NCBI GenBank assembly: GCA_947493495.1
Contig: CANLRN010000021.1
Coordinates: 1 to 56,534 of the forward strand
Reading direction: 5' to 3'
From: an uncultured Aquimarina sp.
GTDB lineage: Bacteria > Bacteroidota > Bacteroidia > Flavobacteriales > Flavobacteriaceae
DNA: 56,534 nucleotides
The position numbers and the translations under genes are program-made. Positions 29,069 to 39,808 of this stretch are shown here, one piece after another. How positions within the stretch are numbered: position 1 is the stretch's first letter; every line of letters starts with the position of its first letter. A model generated the notes under the pieces. It was given only the letters and a program-made list of their open reading frames with translations. It was not told where the DNA came from and searched no databases.

Positions 29069-30685
29069 CTATTTCATCGCTTTAGCCATTACATGATATC
29101 TCGGATCATCAATATCGTGTTCTATCACATTGGCTAATCTGGGAGAAGCTTTGATCATTAGTGCCTGGCATTCTTCGCTAAGATGTTTCACTCTTACTTT
29201 TTTACCAGCTTCTTCATATTTTCCTACCAAATTAAAAATAGCTTCTAGTGCAGAATGATCACTCACTCTAGACTCAATAAAATCAATTTCGATATTCTCT
29301 GGGTCATTGGCCACATCAAACTTACTATTAAATGCTTGTATACTCCCAAAGAATAGAGGTCCCCAAATTTCGTACACCTTGGTTCCATCTTCATTGATAT
29401 GTTTTCGAGCACGAATCTTTTTAGCATTTTCCCAAGCAAAAGCTAATGCCGACATAATTACTCCAGCTATTACAGCAACAGCCAAATCAAAAAACACGGT
29501 TAATAGTGATACTGCAATAAGTACAATAGCATCAGTAATAGGGATTTTAGTAAGTATCCTAAAACTAGACCAAGCAAAAGTGCCAATCACTACCATAAAC
29601 ATAACTCCTACCAGTGCTGCAATAGGAACCTGTTCTATCAATCCTGAGGCAAATAGTATAAACATTAATAGGGTAACTGCAGCTACAATTCCAGATAATC
29701 GAGTACGTCCTCCTCCTTTTATATTAATTATAGATTGACCAATCATCGCGCAACCTCCCATTCCTCCAAAAAGACCAGTTATGATATTAGCTCCTCCTTG
29801 TGCTAAGCATTCTCTATTAGAATTTCCACGAGTTTCTGTTAATTCGTCAATAAGATTAAGCGTCATTAAGGATTCTATTAATCCGATAGCCGCCAGAATC
29901 AAGGCATAGGGGCCTATAAACTTAAATGTTTCCCAGTTTAATGGTACTTTATTAAAAATATCAAACTGAAATTGAGGTAATCCTCCTTTTAAGCCTTCTC
30001 CACCTCCATCAATAATAAAACTTCCTACAGTAGCCACGTCTAATTTACCTAAAATTACAATTGCAGAAACGACAAGAATCGCTATCAAAGCTTCTGGAAA
30101 TTTGGCAGTTGCTTTGATTTTGGGCAATCCCCACATAATGGCCATTGTCAATATCACTAACCCAACCATTAATAATAGATCTGATCCTTGCATCCATAAT
30201 TTCTCTCCATTTACATATTCTTTAAACATGCCTAATTGAGAAAGAAAAATTACTATCGCTAATCCGTTTACAAATCCCATCATTACAGGATGTGGTATGA
30301 GTCGTACAAATTTACCTAGTTTAAAAACGCCTGCCAGCATCTGTATAATTCCCATAAGGATTACAGTTGCAAAAAGATAGTACAATCCTAATTGTTCACT
30401 CTCAGCTCCCATTGCATTTCCTTCTGCCACAAGAGTAACCATGACTACTGCTAAAGCTCCCGTCGCTCCAGAAATCATTCCAGGTCGCCCACCAAAAATA
30501 GAAGTGATCAATCCAATCATAAAAGCAGCATACAGCCCTACTAATGGATCTACGCCTGCCACAAAAGCAAAAGCAACAGCTTCTGGCACTAATGCCAATG
30601 CCACTGTTAATCCAGATAGGATATCATTTTTGGCATTTGCCACTCTTTTCCTTACAAACTCAGTCATAATCACATTATTTTTCAA
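29069..30685 (-). CDS. SulP-family anion transporter with STAS domain
   Basis: A 538-residue inner-membrane permease with about 12-14 helices and a cytoplasmic STAS domain (about 440-530; core IDFIESRVSDHSALEAIF). The SulP hallmark near the N-terminus (GLTVALALVPEAVAFAFVAGVDPLVGLYAA) is present. Substrates of the family include sulfate, bicarbonate and dicarboxylates; this cannot be decided here. It is the first gene of the minus-strand set with the Lgt-like and radical SAM genes, but the 44-bp gap means it might be separately regulated. Confidence 0.92.
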   Translation of the reverse strand: MKNNVIMTEFVRKRVANAKNDILSGLTVALALVPEAVAFAFVAGVDPLVGLYAAFMIGLITSIFGGRPGMISGATGALAVVMVTLVAEGNAMGAESEQLGLYYLFATVILMGIIQMLAGVFKLGKFVRLIPHPVMMGFVNGLAIVIFLSQLGMFKEYVNGEKLWMQGSDLLLMVGLVILTMAIMWGLPKIKATAKFPEALIAILVVSAIVILGKLDVATVGSFIIDGGGEGLKGGLPQFQFDIFNKVPLNWETFKFIGPYALILAAIGLIESLMTLNLIDELTETRGNSNRECLAQGGANIITGLFGGMGGCAMIGQSIINIKGGGRTRLSGIVAAVTLLMFILFASGLIEQVPIAALVGVMFMVVIGTFAWSSFRILTKIPITDAIVLIAVSLLTVFFDLAVAVIAGVIMSALAFAWENAKKIRARKHINEDGTKVYEIWGPLFFGSIQAFNSKFDVANDPENIEIDFIESRVSDHSALEAIFNLVGKYEEAGKKVRVKHLSEECQALMIKASPRLANVIEHDIDDPRYHVMAKAMK

Positions 30686-31204
30686 GCTGCAAAAATACAG
30701 CTATTTTAAAAGCTGACAAGCGATTATTTTTAAAATAGAAATCTGGAAAATTTAGTATTTTACAACTATATAATATGAAGTCAACCTCTATCCATATTTC
30801 TTGTCAAAAAAACTTACTATTTAAAATCACGAATTCTATATAAACTATCTCGAATTATTGTATTATCCAAACAATTTATAGTTAGTTTAGTCTGATAACT
30901 AGAATATTAAGTGATTTATCACTATCTTGTGGTCTAATAAATAACCACTTTTCAATATAAACCAACTAACTAATGATACATATATCTGATTTTTCAAAAA
31001 AAACCTAATTTCTTTACAGATTACTAAATCTTTTTTAATCTAATCTTTACAGAACTATTTATCCTTATTTTAAAAAAATTATAATCTATAGGAAATCACA
31101 TTCTTAGATTTGGTATTAGGCTCTTAAACAATACTTATAAAGTATCGTTATCATATCACAAACTATCTCTCAATCCAAAACAGATTCTACAAACTAACAA
31201 CCTC
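30686..31204. other. 519-bp divergent intergenic region
   Basis: AT-rich stretch between SulP (minus) and the beta-helix gene (plus). It contains only a small hairpin AGTGATTTATCACT (about 30910) and no long palindrome. Long leaders are common before secreted-enzyme genes, so it may hold promoters for both. I see no gene. Confidence 0.45.
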
Positions 31205-34200
31205 ATGAAAACACAAACCAATCTTAAGATACTACTGATAGTACTTGCTTTTTTTTCAGTAGTTCCCTTATCAGCACAATCCGAACTTTTTATAGCTACA
31301 AATGGTAACGACAATAATCCTGGGACAAAAGATCGTCCATTGGCTACGCTAACTGGAGCAAGAGATAAAGCAAGATCTACCGGAGCAAAAACAATATGGG
31401 TTCGTGGCGGAAACTACAGTTTTGATAGTAGTTGTGACCTTGTTTCCAGAGACTCTGGATTAAAAATTAGCGGGTATAAGAATGAAAAAGCCATCTTTGA
31501 TGGAGCAGTATACCTAAAATCAAACGATTTTAAAAAAGTAAGTAATGGTGGTACTCTGAATCGGTTGCATAATAAAGCAAAAGGAAAAGTTTTTGAAATA
31601 AAAATTAACAAAAATGATATCCAAGATTTACTAAACCAATCTACCACGCAGCTCTCCATGAATGATATTATGATCCATGCATCCAGATTTCCTAATAAAG
31701 GGTATGCACATATCAATCCTGGATCAATTCAGAATTCATCCGAAACTGTAAATACAGATGGAAGTGATTCTCAAGCGAAAGGAGCTAAATTCAAACTTTA
31801 TGAAAGTATAAATTCCAGTAAATGGGCTGCAGAAATTAAAAGAACTAAAAAAGCTGAAGTTACCGGATATTATTCGGCCGATTGGCTGAGTGAATCTTCT
31901 CGTGTTTTTTCTGTAAATGGAGGTCAGTTACACCTGATGGATGGATCTAGATATGGTTTAAAAGACAGAGGACGTGCCAATAGACTCTATGTAAAACATT
32001 TGTTATGCGAATTGGATCAACCGGGAGAATGGTATTATGATAGTATCGACAAAAAATTGTACCTATGGCCATTATCGCCAATTAACAATCAATCCAAAAT
32101 TGGTATCTGGGCAGGCTCTGAGCTTATTAATATTACCAATGCCCGAGATATTAAAATACAAAAAATCACGATACAGCATGTAAGCAGAGGAAAAAGAGGA
32201 GGAGACGCTACTATCGATATCAGAAGCAGTGAATCTTGCGAAATAGCTGGAGTTACTTTTAGATATATCGCGCATATAGCGGTTGCCAATATCATTGATG
32301 GTAAAAATTGTGGGATTAAAAGTTGTGATATCTTTGATTGTGAAGGAGGATTTAGATGCTACGGCGGAACGGTAACCCAGAACCAAATTGTACACGGTAA
32401 GAATTATATTGAGAACTGTCACTACACGCATATTTACTCTAAAGATTTTTATGGAAAAGTGGCAGCCTTAAAAGGCGCAGGTAATTCTTTTAAAAATAAC
32501 TTAATCCATAATACCAATGGACAACCATTTAGTTATTCTGGAGTAGATCATAAAATTGAGCTTAATGAGGCTTTTAATACTGGTATTGAAGAAGGTGACG
32601 GAGGGGTTTTCTATACGGGAAATAGTATCTGGTCTTTTGGAACTGTATTAAAACATAATTTTATTCATCATAATATGTCTGTCCCTGGATTATTAGGAAA
32701 AGGTGGTTTTCATTGTGATGACTTTGATGCAGGAGAACAAATTCGAGAAAATGTATTTTATAAAGGAGGATGGGCTGCTGTAAAATTTAATAAAAGTGGA
32801 GGTCAAACAGTTATAAACAATATCTTTCTTAAAGGATTTTTAGGCGTTAGAAATAATACTTATAGGCAATCTTTCTACGATACATCTATTGATCTTCTAA
32901 AAAATGATCCTAATAATAAAGGAAAACCTAATTATATAGGACGTATGTTGCAAGCAATAGGAAAACCTGGATGGCAAAATGGTCTGAATGAGAACAATTG
33001 GTACTCAAAAGTTTCTGATTATTGGAAAAACAGATACCCAAGAATGGATTTACTTTTCAAACATTACCAAAATAACAAGAATATGCATGCCTATGAAAGC
33101 AGGTATTATGATAATTTATTTAATGGAAATACAAAAAATAAATTTGGTGTCTTTACGCCTGGTACAGCAGAGAGAAATAATAAAGATATTAGTTTAAATA
33201 TTTTTCAAAACCCTTCCAGTCTTAATTTCAAATTCAAAAACAGGCCAGCTGATTTCCCTGATATTCCTTTTCAGAAAATAGGATTGTATAAAGATGGTTA
33301 CCGTTGTGCTGTACCTAACAAAGACCAGTATAGAAAAACAGTCAAACAGCATTTCGAAAACAGACCTGTACACGATGGCAATGCCAAATATAACAGAAAT
33401 ACTGTAAATAATTTGATTTACTATAACTCCGGAAAAATGGTCTTAAATCTTATCCCATGTAATGGTGGTACCCCTAATCCACCTAACCCTCCTGCAAGCA
33501 CTACAGAATACCGTTATGATTTAGGAACTCCTACCTCTCCTGTATTTAATGAATATACTCGTATGACCAATATCAACAAACCTGGTGTATATTCTTGGAC
33601 CAAACTTAATGACCTTAATATTGCAGATCGAGGAAACTTAAATGGTGCTAATACTATGAATCGGGACTTTTTATTTGGTCAGGGTATTAGCAACACTCTT
33701 GTACACAATGTAGAAAACGGACAATGGCGTGTTGTCGTTACCTGGGGGGATGCAAAAGATCCAAGGGATAATATGCGGGTAATGGCAGAAGGAAAAACCA
33801 TGCAGAGAGATATCAATACAAATGCAGGACAATTTAAAAACAGTGATTTTACTGTTGAAGTAACAGATGGGAAATTAAACCTTGATTTTATTGATGATGG
33901 TGGGCGTAATAATAGGTGGTCTGTAACCAGAATATGGTTACGCAAAGTTAGTAGCCCTGCTCCCAATCCAGGAAATGACGCTCCTATCGGAAAAAACATT
34001 TCTTTACAGAAAGCAGGAGGCAATAAAAAGTTTGTCGCTGCAGAACCTAATAACAATAGATTGATTGCCGATAGAGATGCTGCCAGATCCTGGGAGACTT
34101 TCCTAATCGAAAAACACCCACGAGGAGGTATTGCTCTTAAAGCATTATCTAACAATAAATATGTACAGGTACCTAATAAAGATCCCAACAAAGCTGTAGA

Positions 34201-34660
34201 ACCGGATGGAAATGAAAAATTTGCCCGGGAGCAATTCGAATGGAAATCTATGGGGAATGGAAAAGTCGCATTAAAAAGTACACATTCTGGAAAATGGTTA
34301 CAAGCAGCTTGGAATGATGATAATGCCATAGTAAGAGCAAGAGGAAATGCTCCTAAAAATTGGGAAACCTTTAATTGGAAAGTTGTGGCAGTTAATCGCG
34401 AAAGTACTAACGAAATAGACTCTTCTGTTAATATATATCCTAATCCGGCAAATAATATACTTCAAATAAGTTATGAAGGCGAGTTGTCGGATCAAATCAA
34501 CATCTCTATTTATGACAATTTAGGGCGTGATGTAGTATCCAATACATTGAATAACCAAGAACAATCTATAGATATATCGAATCTATCCCCTGGATTGTAC
34601 TTTATCAAAATCAGAAATAATAATGAACTGATAACCCAAAAAAGCTTTATTAAACAATAA
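31205..34660 (+). CDS. Large secreted beta-helix protein with carbohydrate-binding-like and T9SS domains
   Basis: A 1151-residue multidomain protein. Order: signal peptide (about 1-24), right-handed parallel beta-helix starting ATNGNDNNPGTKDRPLATL (about 28-560, with WYYDSIDKKLYLWP), an Asn/Pro linker (about 752-762), a beta-sandwich domain (about 767-915), a fascin-like beta-trefoil (about 929-1062) and a type A T9SS sorting domain (about 1075-1151). The beta-helix resembles GH141-type and related polysaccharide enzymes, but no catalytic residue could be fixed. It is probably a surface or secreted polysaccharide-active protein. A strong terminator follows. Confidence 0.82.
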   Translation: MKTQTNLKILLIVLAFFSVVPLSAQSELFIATNGNDNNPGTKDRPLATLTGARDKARSTGAKTIWVRGGNYSFDSSCDLVSRDSGLKISGYKNEKAIFDGAVYLKSNDFKKVSNGGTLNRLHNKAKGKVFEIKINKNDIQDLLNQSTTQLSMNDIMIHASRFPNKGYAHINPGSIQNSSETVNTDGSDSQAKGAKFKLYESINSSKWAAEIKRTKKAEVTGYYSADWLSESSRVFSVNGGQLHLMDGSRYGLKDRGRANRLYVKHLLCELDQPGEWYYDSIDKKLYLWPLSPINNQSKIGIWAGSELINITNARDIKIQKITIQHVSRGKRGGDATIDIRSSESCEIAGVTFRYIAHIAVANIIDGKNCGIKSCDIFDCEGGFRCYGGTVTQNQIVHGKNYIENCHYTHIYSKDFYGKVAALKGAGNSFKNNLIHNTNGQPFSYSGVDHKIELNEAFNTGIEEGDGGVFYTGNSIWSFGTVLKHNFIHHNMSVPGLLGKGGFHCDDFDAGEQIRENVFYKGGWAAVKFNKSGGQTVINNIFLKGFLGVRNNTYRQSFYDTSIDLLKNDPNNKGKPNYIGRMLQAIGKPGWQNGLNENNWYSKVSDYWKNRYPRMDLLFKHYQNNKNMHAYESRYYDNLFNGNTKNKFGVFTPGTAERNNKDISLNIFQNPSSLNFKFKNRPADFPDIPFQKIGLYKDGYRCAVPNKDQYRKTVKQHFENRPVHDGNAKYNRNTVNNLIYYNSGKMVLNLIPCNGGTPNPPNPPASTTEYRYDLGTPTSPVFNEYTRMTNINKPGVYSWTKLNDLNIADRGNLNGANTMNRDFLFGQGISNTLVHNVENGQWRVVVTWGDAKDPRDNMRVMAEGKTMQRDINTNAGQFKNSDFTVEVTDGKLNLDFIDDGGRNNRWSVTRIWLRKVSSPAPNPGNDAPIGKNISLQKAGGNKKFVAAEPNNNRLIADRDAARSWETFLIEKHPRGGIALKALSNNKYVQVPNKDPNKAVEPDGNEKFAREQFEWKSMGNGKVALKSTHSGKWLQAAWNDDNAIVRARGNAPKNWETFNWKVVAVNRESTNEIDSSVNIYPNPANNILQISYEGELSDQINISIYDNLGRDVVSNTLNNQEQSIDISNLSPGLYFIKIRNNNELITQKSFIKQ

Positions 34661-34681
34661 GTAACACTAATAAAACACCTC

Positions 34682-34719
34682 AATAACAGGCTGGATCAAT
34701 ACCAGCCTGTTATTTTTTT
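34682..34719 (+). terminator. Strong terminator after the beta-helix gene
   Basis: A perfect 13-bp stem AATAACAGGCTGG / CCAGCCTGTTATT with a 7-nt loop and a T tract. Confidence 0.9.
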
Positions 34720-34774
34720 ACTAAAAAATTTAAAGGCATTTTACTATCTAAAAGCTCTTGTCTACTTTAGTAAA

Positions 34775-36532
34775 ATGAAAGGATTTTTAAAAAAAGCTCC
34801 AGTTTTAGTATGGATTATACTACTATCTGCCTGTAAGGATAACAATCTAAATTTTTCGAAAGACACTCATTTCACCACTCGTTTTGAAAAAAGTAATGGT
34901 ACAGAAACACCTACATACGCAGAAATTATTGCTTATTATCAAAAATTAGCAGCTCATTATCCTCAAATTGATATTAGAGAAATCGGAATGACTGATAGTG
35001 GCAATCCATTGCATATTATCTCATTAAATCCGGATCAAAATTTTAATTTCGAAACCATAAGAAAGACAAAACGAATTCTCTTAATTAATAATGGCATCCA
35101 CCCTGGAGAAAGTGATGGGATTGATGCTACTATGCTCCTATTTAGGGACATTGTACAAGGAAAAATAGAGTATCCTAAAAATACTGTTCTCACCACTATT
35201 CCTGTGTATAATATTGGAGGAGCCTTACATCGTAATTCTGGCACCAGAACAAATCAAAATGGACCTAGAGAATATGGATTTAGAGGCAATGCCCGTAATT
35301 ATGACCTAAATCGGGATTTTATCAAAAATGACACTAGAAATGCTAGGTCCTTTACTAAAATTTTTCACCTATTACAACCAGATGTCTTTATTGATAATCA
35401 TGTGAGCAATGGTGCTGATTACCAATATGTATTAACCCATCTTTTTACGCAACATAATAAACTATCTGGTGCCTTAGGAAACTATTTACACACAGAAATG
35501 CATCCGCAATTAGAAACATTACTTGCGGCAAAAAACTGGGATATCACTCCTTATGTAAATGTTTGGGGAACAACTCCTGATAAAGGCTGGGTACAATTTA
35601 TGGATTCTCCTCGGTACTCTACGGGATACACAACCCTATGGAATACCTTGGGAATGATGGTCGAAACCCATATGCTAAAACCCTACAAACTAAGAGTTGA
35701 AGGCACTTATGAACTCATGAAATCAATGATAGAGATCACTGAAAAAGATGGTGAAAAAATAAGATCATTACGTAATCAAGCTTTTATAAAGCTTCTCAAA
35801 CAGAAAACTTATCCTATACACTGGAAAGTAGATACCTCTAAAGTCAGTACATTTAATTTTAAAGGGTATGAAGGAACATATATAGAAAGTGAAATAACCG
35901 GTGCAAAAAGATTAAAATATGACCAAAGTAAACCTTATACAAAAGAAATTAACTACCAAAACTACTTTACTCCTACTTTGGAAATTGAAATCCCCAAAGC
36001 ATACATAATACCAAAAGGGTGGTGGAAGATTGTCGAAAGATTAGACCTAAATCAAATTCAGTATAAAACCTTAAAAAAAGATTCTTCTATTACTGTTCAG
36101 GTATATCACATTGATGATTTTAAAAGCAACAAAATGCCCTATGAAGGTCATTATCTACACGATCATACTTCTATAAAAAAGAGTATGGAAACCATCGTTT
36201 TTGATAAAGGAAATCTCATAGTCCATACAGACCAAAGAGGGTTTCGATATCTATTAGAAACACTGGAACCAGAAGCTCCAGATTCTTTTTTTAATTGGAA
36301 TTTTTTTGACACTATTCTACAACAAAAAGAAGGTTTCTCACCCTATGTATGGGAAGATAAAGCTATAGAATTATTAAAAACGAATCCCGAATTAAAAACT
36401 CAATTTGAAGAAAAGAAAAAAGATACTGCTTTTGCAAAAAACTGGTATGCGCAACTGGACTGGATCCATAAACAATCAGAAAATTATGAGAAAGCACATT
36501 TAAGATATCCTGTGTATAGGATTTTAAGATAA
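34775..36532 (+). CDS. M14-family zinc carboxypeptidase lipoprotein
   Basis: A 585-residue lipoprotein (lipobox LLSAC, Cys20). The zinc-binding HPGESDG at about 109-115 supplies His and Glu, and the third ligand is probably His in FIDNHVSNGADY. The general substrate-binding NARNYDLNRDF follows the family. It likely trims C-terminal residues from peptides or wall peptides outside the cytoplasm. It is 114 bp after the beta-helix gene, separated by a terminator, so it is transcribed separately. It converges with the MG2/TonB-plug gene over 24 bp. Confidence 0.88.
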   Translation: MKGFLKKAPVLVWIILLSACKDNNLNFSKDTHFTTRFEKSNGTETPTYAEIIAYYQKLAAHYPQIDIREIGMTDSGNPLHIISLNPDQNFNFETIRKTKRILLINNGIHPGESDGIDATMLLFRDIVQGKIEYPKNTVLTTIPVYNIGGALHRNSGTRTNQNGPREYGFRGNARNYDLNRDFIKNDTRNARSFTKIFHLLQPDVFIDNHVSNGADYQYVLTHLFTQHNKLSGALGNYLHTEMHPQLETLLAAKNWDITPYVNVWGTTPDKGWVQFMDSPRYSTGYTTLWNTLGMMVETHMLKPYKLRVEGTYELMKSMIEITEKDGEKIRSLRNQAFIKLLKQKTYPIHWKVDTSKVSTFNFKGYEGTYIESEITGAKRLKYDQSKPYTKEINYQNYFTPTLEIEIPKAYIIPKGWWKIVERLDLNQIQYKTLKKDSSITVQVYHIDDFKSNKMPYEGHYLHDHTSIKKSMETIVFDKGNLIVHTDQRGFRYLLETLEPEAPDSFFNWNFFDTILQQKEGFSPYVWEDKAIELLKTNPELKTQFEEKKKDTAFAKNWYAQLDWIHKQSENYEKAHLRYPVYRILR

Positions 36533-36556
36533 ACATTCAAAAAAAAACACTATGGA

Positions 36557-39088
36557 CTATTCTTTAATAGTTATCTCACTAATACTATGTACTAAACGAC
36601 CATCATAGGTCACTCCCTCAACTTTTACAATATATTTTCCTGGAATATCATTCGTATAGAAAGTGACAGGTTGTTTATTCTGTCCGTCAATATATATATC
36701 AGGTTCCCAATGTAATGTTGTGCGATAATCAGGTTTTATCTGTTCTGGATTTTTGGTGGAATAATCAGGTGTAAAAAATTCACGTGCTTGATAAAACCCA
36801 GGACAAACGAAATTCGTAACACCTGGAAACTTATCTTGTCCTTTTAGATAACTAAAACCTCTATACGTATATAGTGCTATAACTCCATTAGCTCCTCGGG
36901 TTCCATAAATAGCTGCTTCACCACCTACTAAAACATCTATAAAAGAAATTTCTGAAGCTAACATACCACTCACAAAATCCAATGGCACTTCACCTCCATC
37001 TATAAGAAATAACGGATCAGAAGAGCCTACCAAACTTGTAATACCTCTGACCTGAACACTTTGATCCGGAAATACACCAAAAACTCGAACTCCCGGAACT
37101 CTTGTTAATACATCTATAACACTTGCTGACCTTATTCCTGGAATGGAATCTATAAATAATCTAGTTCGTGCACTTCCATATGGCGTTTGTGAATTAATAT
37201 CATCGTTTATTTTATCAGCTATAGTTTTCTTCTTTTTACCTTTTATAAATACATCTTCGAGCTGAGTTATACCATCATTATATATAAAATCTGTTACTTT
37301 TTTACGACGACTTTCTTCTAAGTATTCCTGAGACTGCTCAAATTGTGAATATATATTATTTTCTTGTTTTCGCTTAAAACGCTCGATCGTTGGAACAGGT
37401 ATCGGAGCATCAATATGTATAGACAATTCTCTGGACTTTTCTTTATCGTCAATGTCTGGATAAGCAGCTTCAATAATCGTATTTATACTATCTCTAAATA
37501 CAAATGGTCCAAAATGAAACTGTCCTTGATCATTAGTCAACTTTTTTTCTTGATACACCCCATCATTGAGAAAATTAATAGTTGTCATTGTTTTTTTTGT
37601 AGCAAAAGGTTTTTCAAAAACTGTGGTTTTTCCTTTAATAAAAATTCCTTTTTCTACTGGATATTTTAGTGTTTTATCTACACGCTCATGAAGAAATTCT
37701 TTCCAGACGAACCTTCTCCATCCATGAGTAAGCATCAAAGCATCTAGTAAATACTTCCGATTCTTTTCATTTGTTTTTTCAAAGAAAAATCCTGGATTTT
37801 CGATAGTACCCTTAAGATCAGAATTAAGTAATAGCCATGTTCTAATATCTTCTGCTCCTGCCCCTTGCCCTGCAGAGGTTGTGATACTCATAGAAAAATC
37901 TCCTTGAACAGGAATTCCTTTTGTATCGTTAAGGCTAATATCTAGAGACACCTTATCTCTGGTAGCATATTTTTCTTTATCCGCAACCACCTTAAAATCC
38001 ACATCATTATCCGGGTTATCTATAAAAGTTAATCGTTCACAAACGGCTGCTCCAGACGGAGTAAATAATGTAAAATGTGCTACTCCATCTCCAAATTCTT
38101 CAACCAATAGCTGAATTGAATAGTTATCCTTAGTTTCTTCTTCAATATGTTTAAAAATTAATTCTCCGCGTAAATGTCCCACTAAGAGTGTCCCATTTAA
38201 TCCACTTTTGTTATTAGATGCAACGTTTAAAACAAGACGATCTCCAATGTTTTGTACATTTAATGTATACCCATTTATTAAAGAATTCGGTATTGGATAT
38301 TTCTCTATCTTATCATTTATTACCACATTGGCAAAATACTTTTTATCCAATTGAGGTGTAAAAGTTGTTTTACCCAATCCATACTTATATGTTCTGAAAT
38401 AGACTTCTATATTTCCATTTTCATCTTCTATATGCCCTTTTAAAGCAACTCCATTCCCAGATGAATCTTTTGCATGGATACCCATTGTATTTTCTAAACC
38501 AGATATAAGATCTCCTCCTTCTGGATAAAACTTAATAGATGGTTTTTCTTGTTTTTCAGGATTTTGCTGCTGCGCTACTGTAGATTCCTCTACATTTACT
38601 TTATCAGATGATACTTGATGAGTTTCATCAGATTTTATCTCTTGATACCAAATAGGGATTTCCTTCTGAAAAAAAATAGGGTTTTTAGCATTCCGCATAT
38701 AGTTCGTATAAGAACGCAATAGATAATTTCCTTCTTTCCAGTCCTTGCCTATTTGTATATCTCCTGATGCCCCAATGCTATCCACATATAATGTTCTTCT
38801 AGAAACGATACTATCTTCTGGATTTATAAGTTCTACATATAGCACTTTACTTTTAGTACTCTCCTTATGAGTAACTCCATCTACCAAATAGCTTTTAAGC
38901 CAGATTGTCTCACCATTAGTATAATATTTTTTATCAGTATGTATATATATTTTTTCTGGCCCTTGCTCTTTACTATACTGTTCCAGCCTATTAAATATAT
39001 ACTTAAAACGGTTCTCTAAACCAGAAAAACCAAATACACTCAGTATACATATTACTAATAATCCCCAAATTATGTTTTTTTGATTCAT
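36557..39088 (-). CDS. MG2-domain protein with TonB-dependent receptor plug domain
   Basis: A large envelope protein (843 residues) with an N-terminal membrane or signal segment (about 8-22), an MG2-like alpha-2-macroglobulin domain (KIYIHTDKKYYTNGETIWLKSYLVD at about 46-70), further Ig-like domains, and near the C-terminus a TonB-plug domain (DPLFLIDGGEVPLDFVSGM, EAAIYGTRGANGVIALYT). No barrel follows, so it is not a transporter itself. Proteins of this plan are common in Flavobacteriaceae but poorly characterised; a role in surface protein assembly or uptake is conjecture. It stands alone. Confidence 0.85.
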   Translation of the reverse strand: MNQKNIIWGLLVICILSVFGFSGLENRFKYIFNRLEQYSKEQGPEKIYIHTDKKYYTNGETIWLKSYLVDGVTHKESTKSKVLYVELINPEDSIVSRRTLYVDSIGASGDIQIGKDWKEGNYLLRSYTNYMRNAKNPIFFQKEIPIWYQEIKSDETHQVSSDKVNVEESTVAQQQNPEKQEKPSIKFYPEGGDLISGLENTMGIHAKDSSGNGVALKGHIEDENGNIEVYFRTYKYGLGKTTFTPQLDKKYFANVVINDKIEKYPIPNSLINGYTLNVQNIGDRLVLNVASNNKSGLNGTLLVGHLRGELIFKHIEEETKDNYSIQLLVEEFGDGVAHFTLFTPSGAAVCERLTFIDNPDNDVDFKVVADKEKYATRDKVSLDISLNDTKGIPVQGDFSMSITTSAGQGAGAEDIRTWLLLNSDLKGTIENPGFFFEKTNEKNRKYLLDALMLTHGWRRFVWKEFLHERVDKTLKYPVEKGIFIKGKTTVFEKPFATKKTMTTINFLNDGVYQEKKLTNDQGQFHFGPFVFRDSINTIIEAAYPDIDDKEKSRELSIHIDAPIPVPTIERFKRKQENNIYSQFEQSQEYLEESRRKKVTDFIYNDGITQLEDVFIKGKKKKTIADKINDDINSQTPYGSARTRLFIDSIPGIRSASVIDVLTRVPGVRVFGVFPDQSVQVRGITSLVGSSDPLFLIDGGEVPLDFVSGMLASEISFIDVLVGGEAAIYGTRGANGVIALYTYRGFSYLKGQDKFPGVTNFVCPGFYQAREFFTPDYSTKNPEQIKPDYRTTLHWEPDIYIDGQNKQPVTFYTNDIPGKYIVKVEGVTYDGRLVHSISEITIKE

Positions 39089-39808
39089 CTATTGTATTTT
39101 ATACTATGCCAACATTTTTTATGCATACGACTAACTTCAGTTTGTCTAAAAATATCTAATATTCTTAGAGGTTTTTAGAGGTATCTTTGAAAATTTTCAA
39201 ATATGCCATTCTCAGACTCATATTTTAGGTTTTTTGACGTTCTGATATTACATATAAGTATCGCAGCAAGTCAAAATGTTACCTTACTTTTGGATTTATT
39301 TTCTGCATTGGTTGCTATTTTTCGTTTTGCAAGCACTACCTCAACGCATAAATTCTCAAGTCTTTCGAGTAAGGTTCGTAGGCCATTGCGTTTTGATTGT
39401 TTTCAGATTTTCAGACTTAAAGTATACGTCCTAACTAAAAATAAATCTACTCTATACTGTACTCCCTGAAATACTGCTAAACAATATAAAATCTTCATTT
39501 TGAAACTAAGGTAATTATGCAACGAAGAAATTCAATAAATTCATCTTTTTTTAACCTAAAAATAACATACTAAACGATATCAACTACACAATATTAATTA
39601 TTTTAAAATCAATATTTTACATAATTTTTATAGAATAATTTTTTCACATAAAAATAATCCTCAAGCATAGTACAAGTTGTAGTAAAAGATAAAATTGAAA
39701 AAATAAAAAAATCTTGAAGTCGACTACCAGAAGCAAAGTCATCAAGGAATTATTAAGATTAAAAAACATATAATAATTCCATTAATACAATCGTATTAGA
39801 TCACCTTT
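39089..39808. other. 720-bp gene-free region
   Basis: Lies between the MG2/TonB-plug gene (start at 39088) and the NUDIX gene (end at 39809), both minus strand. A GC-richer core (about 39230-39420) contains AACGCA and TGCGTT facing each other about 45 bp apart and a CTC-GAG inner pair, perhaps a degraded element. An 88-codon plus-strand frame at 39203-39469 looks unlike a real protein. The rest is AT-rich. Confidence 0.5.

Noticed and set aside
39340..39420. Reverse-strand peptide MAYEPYSKDLRIYALR, reminiscent of a transposase N-terminus
   Set aside because: Stops after 16 residues and no further transposase-like sequence follows in any frame; too short to support an IS call.
39203..39469. 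88-codon plus-strand frame in the gene-free region before the NUDIX gene
   Set aside because: Composition is Ser/Phe/Leu-rich without protein-like features, there is no promoter box, and the neighbouring genes are on the other strand. Probably chance or an overlap with a degraded element.
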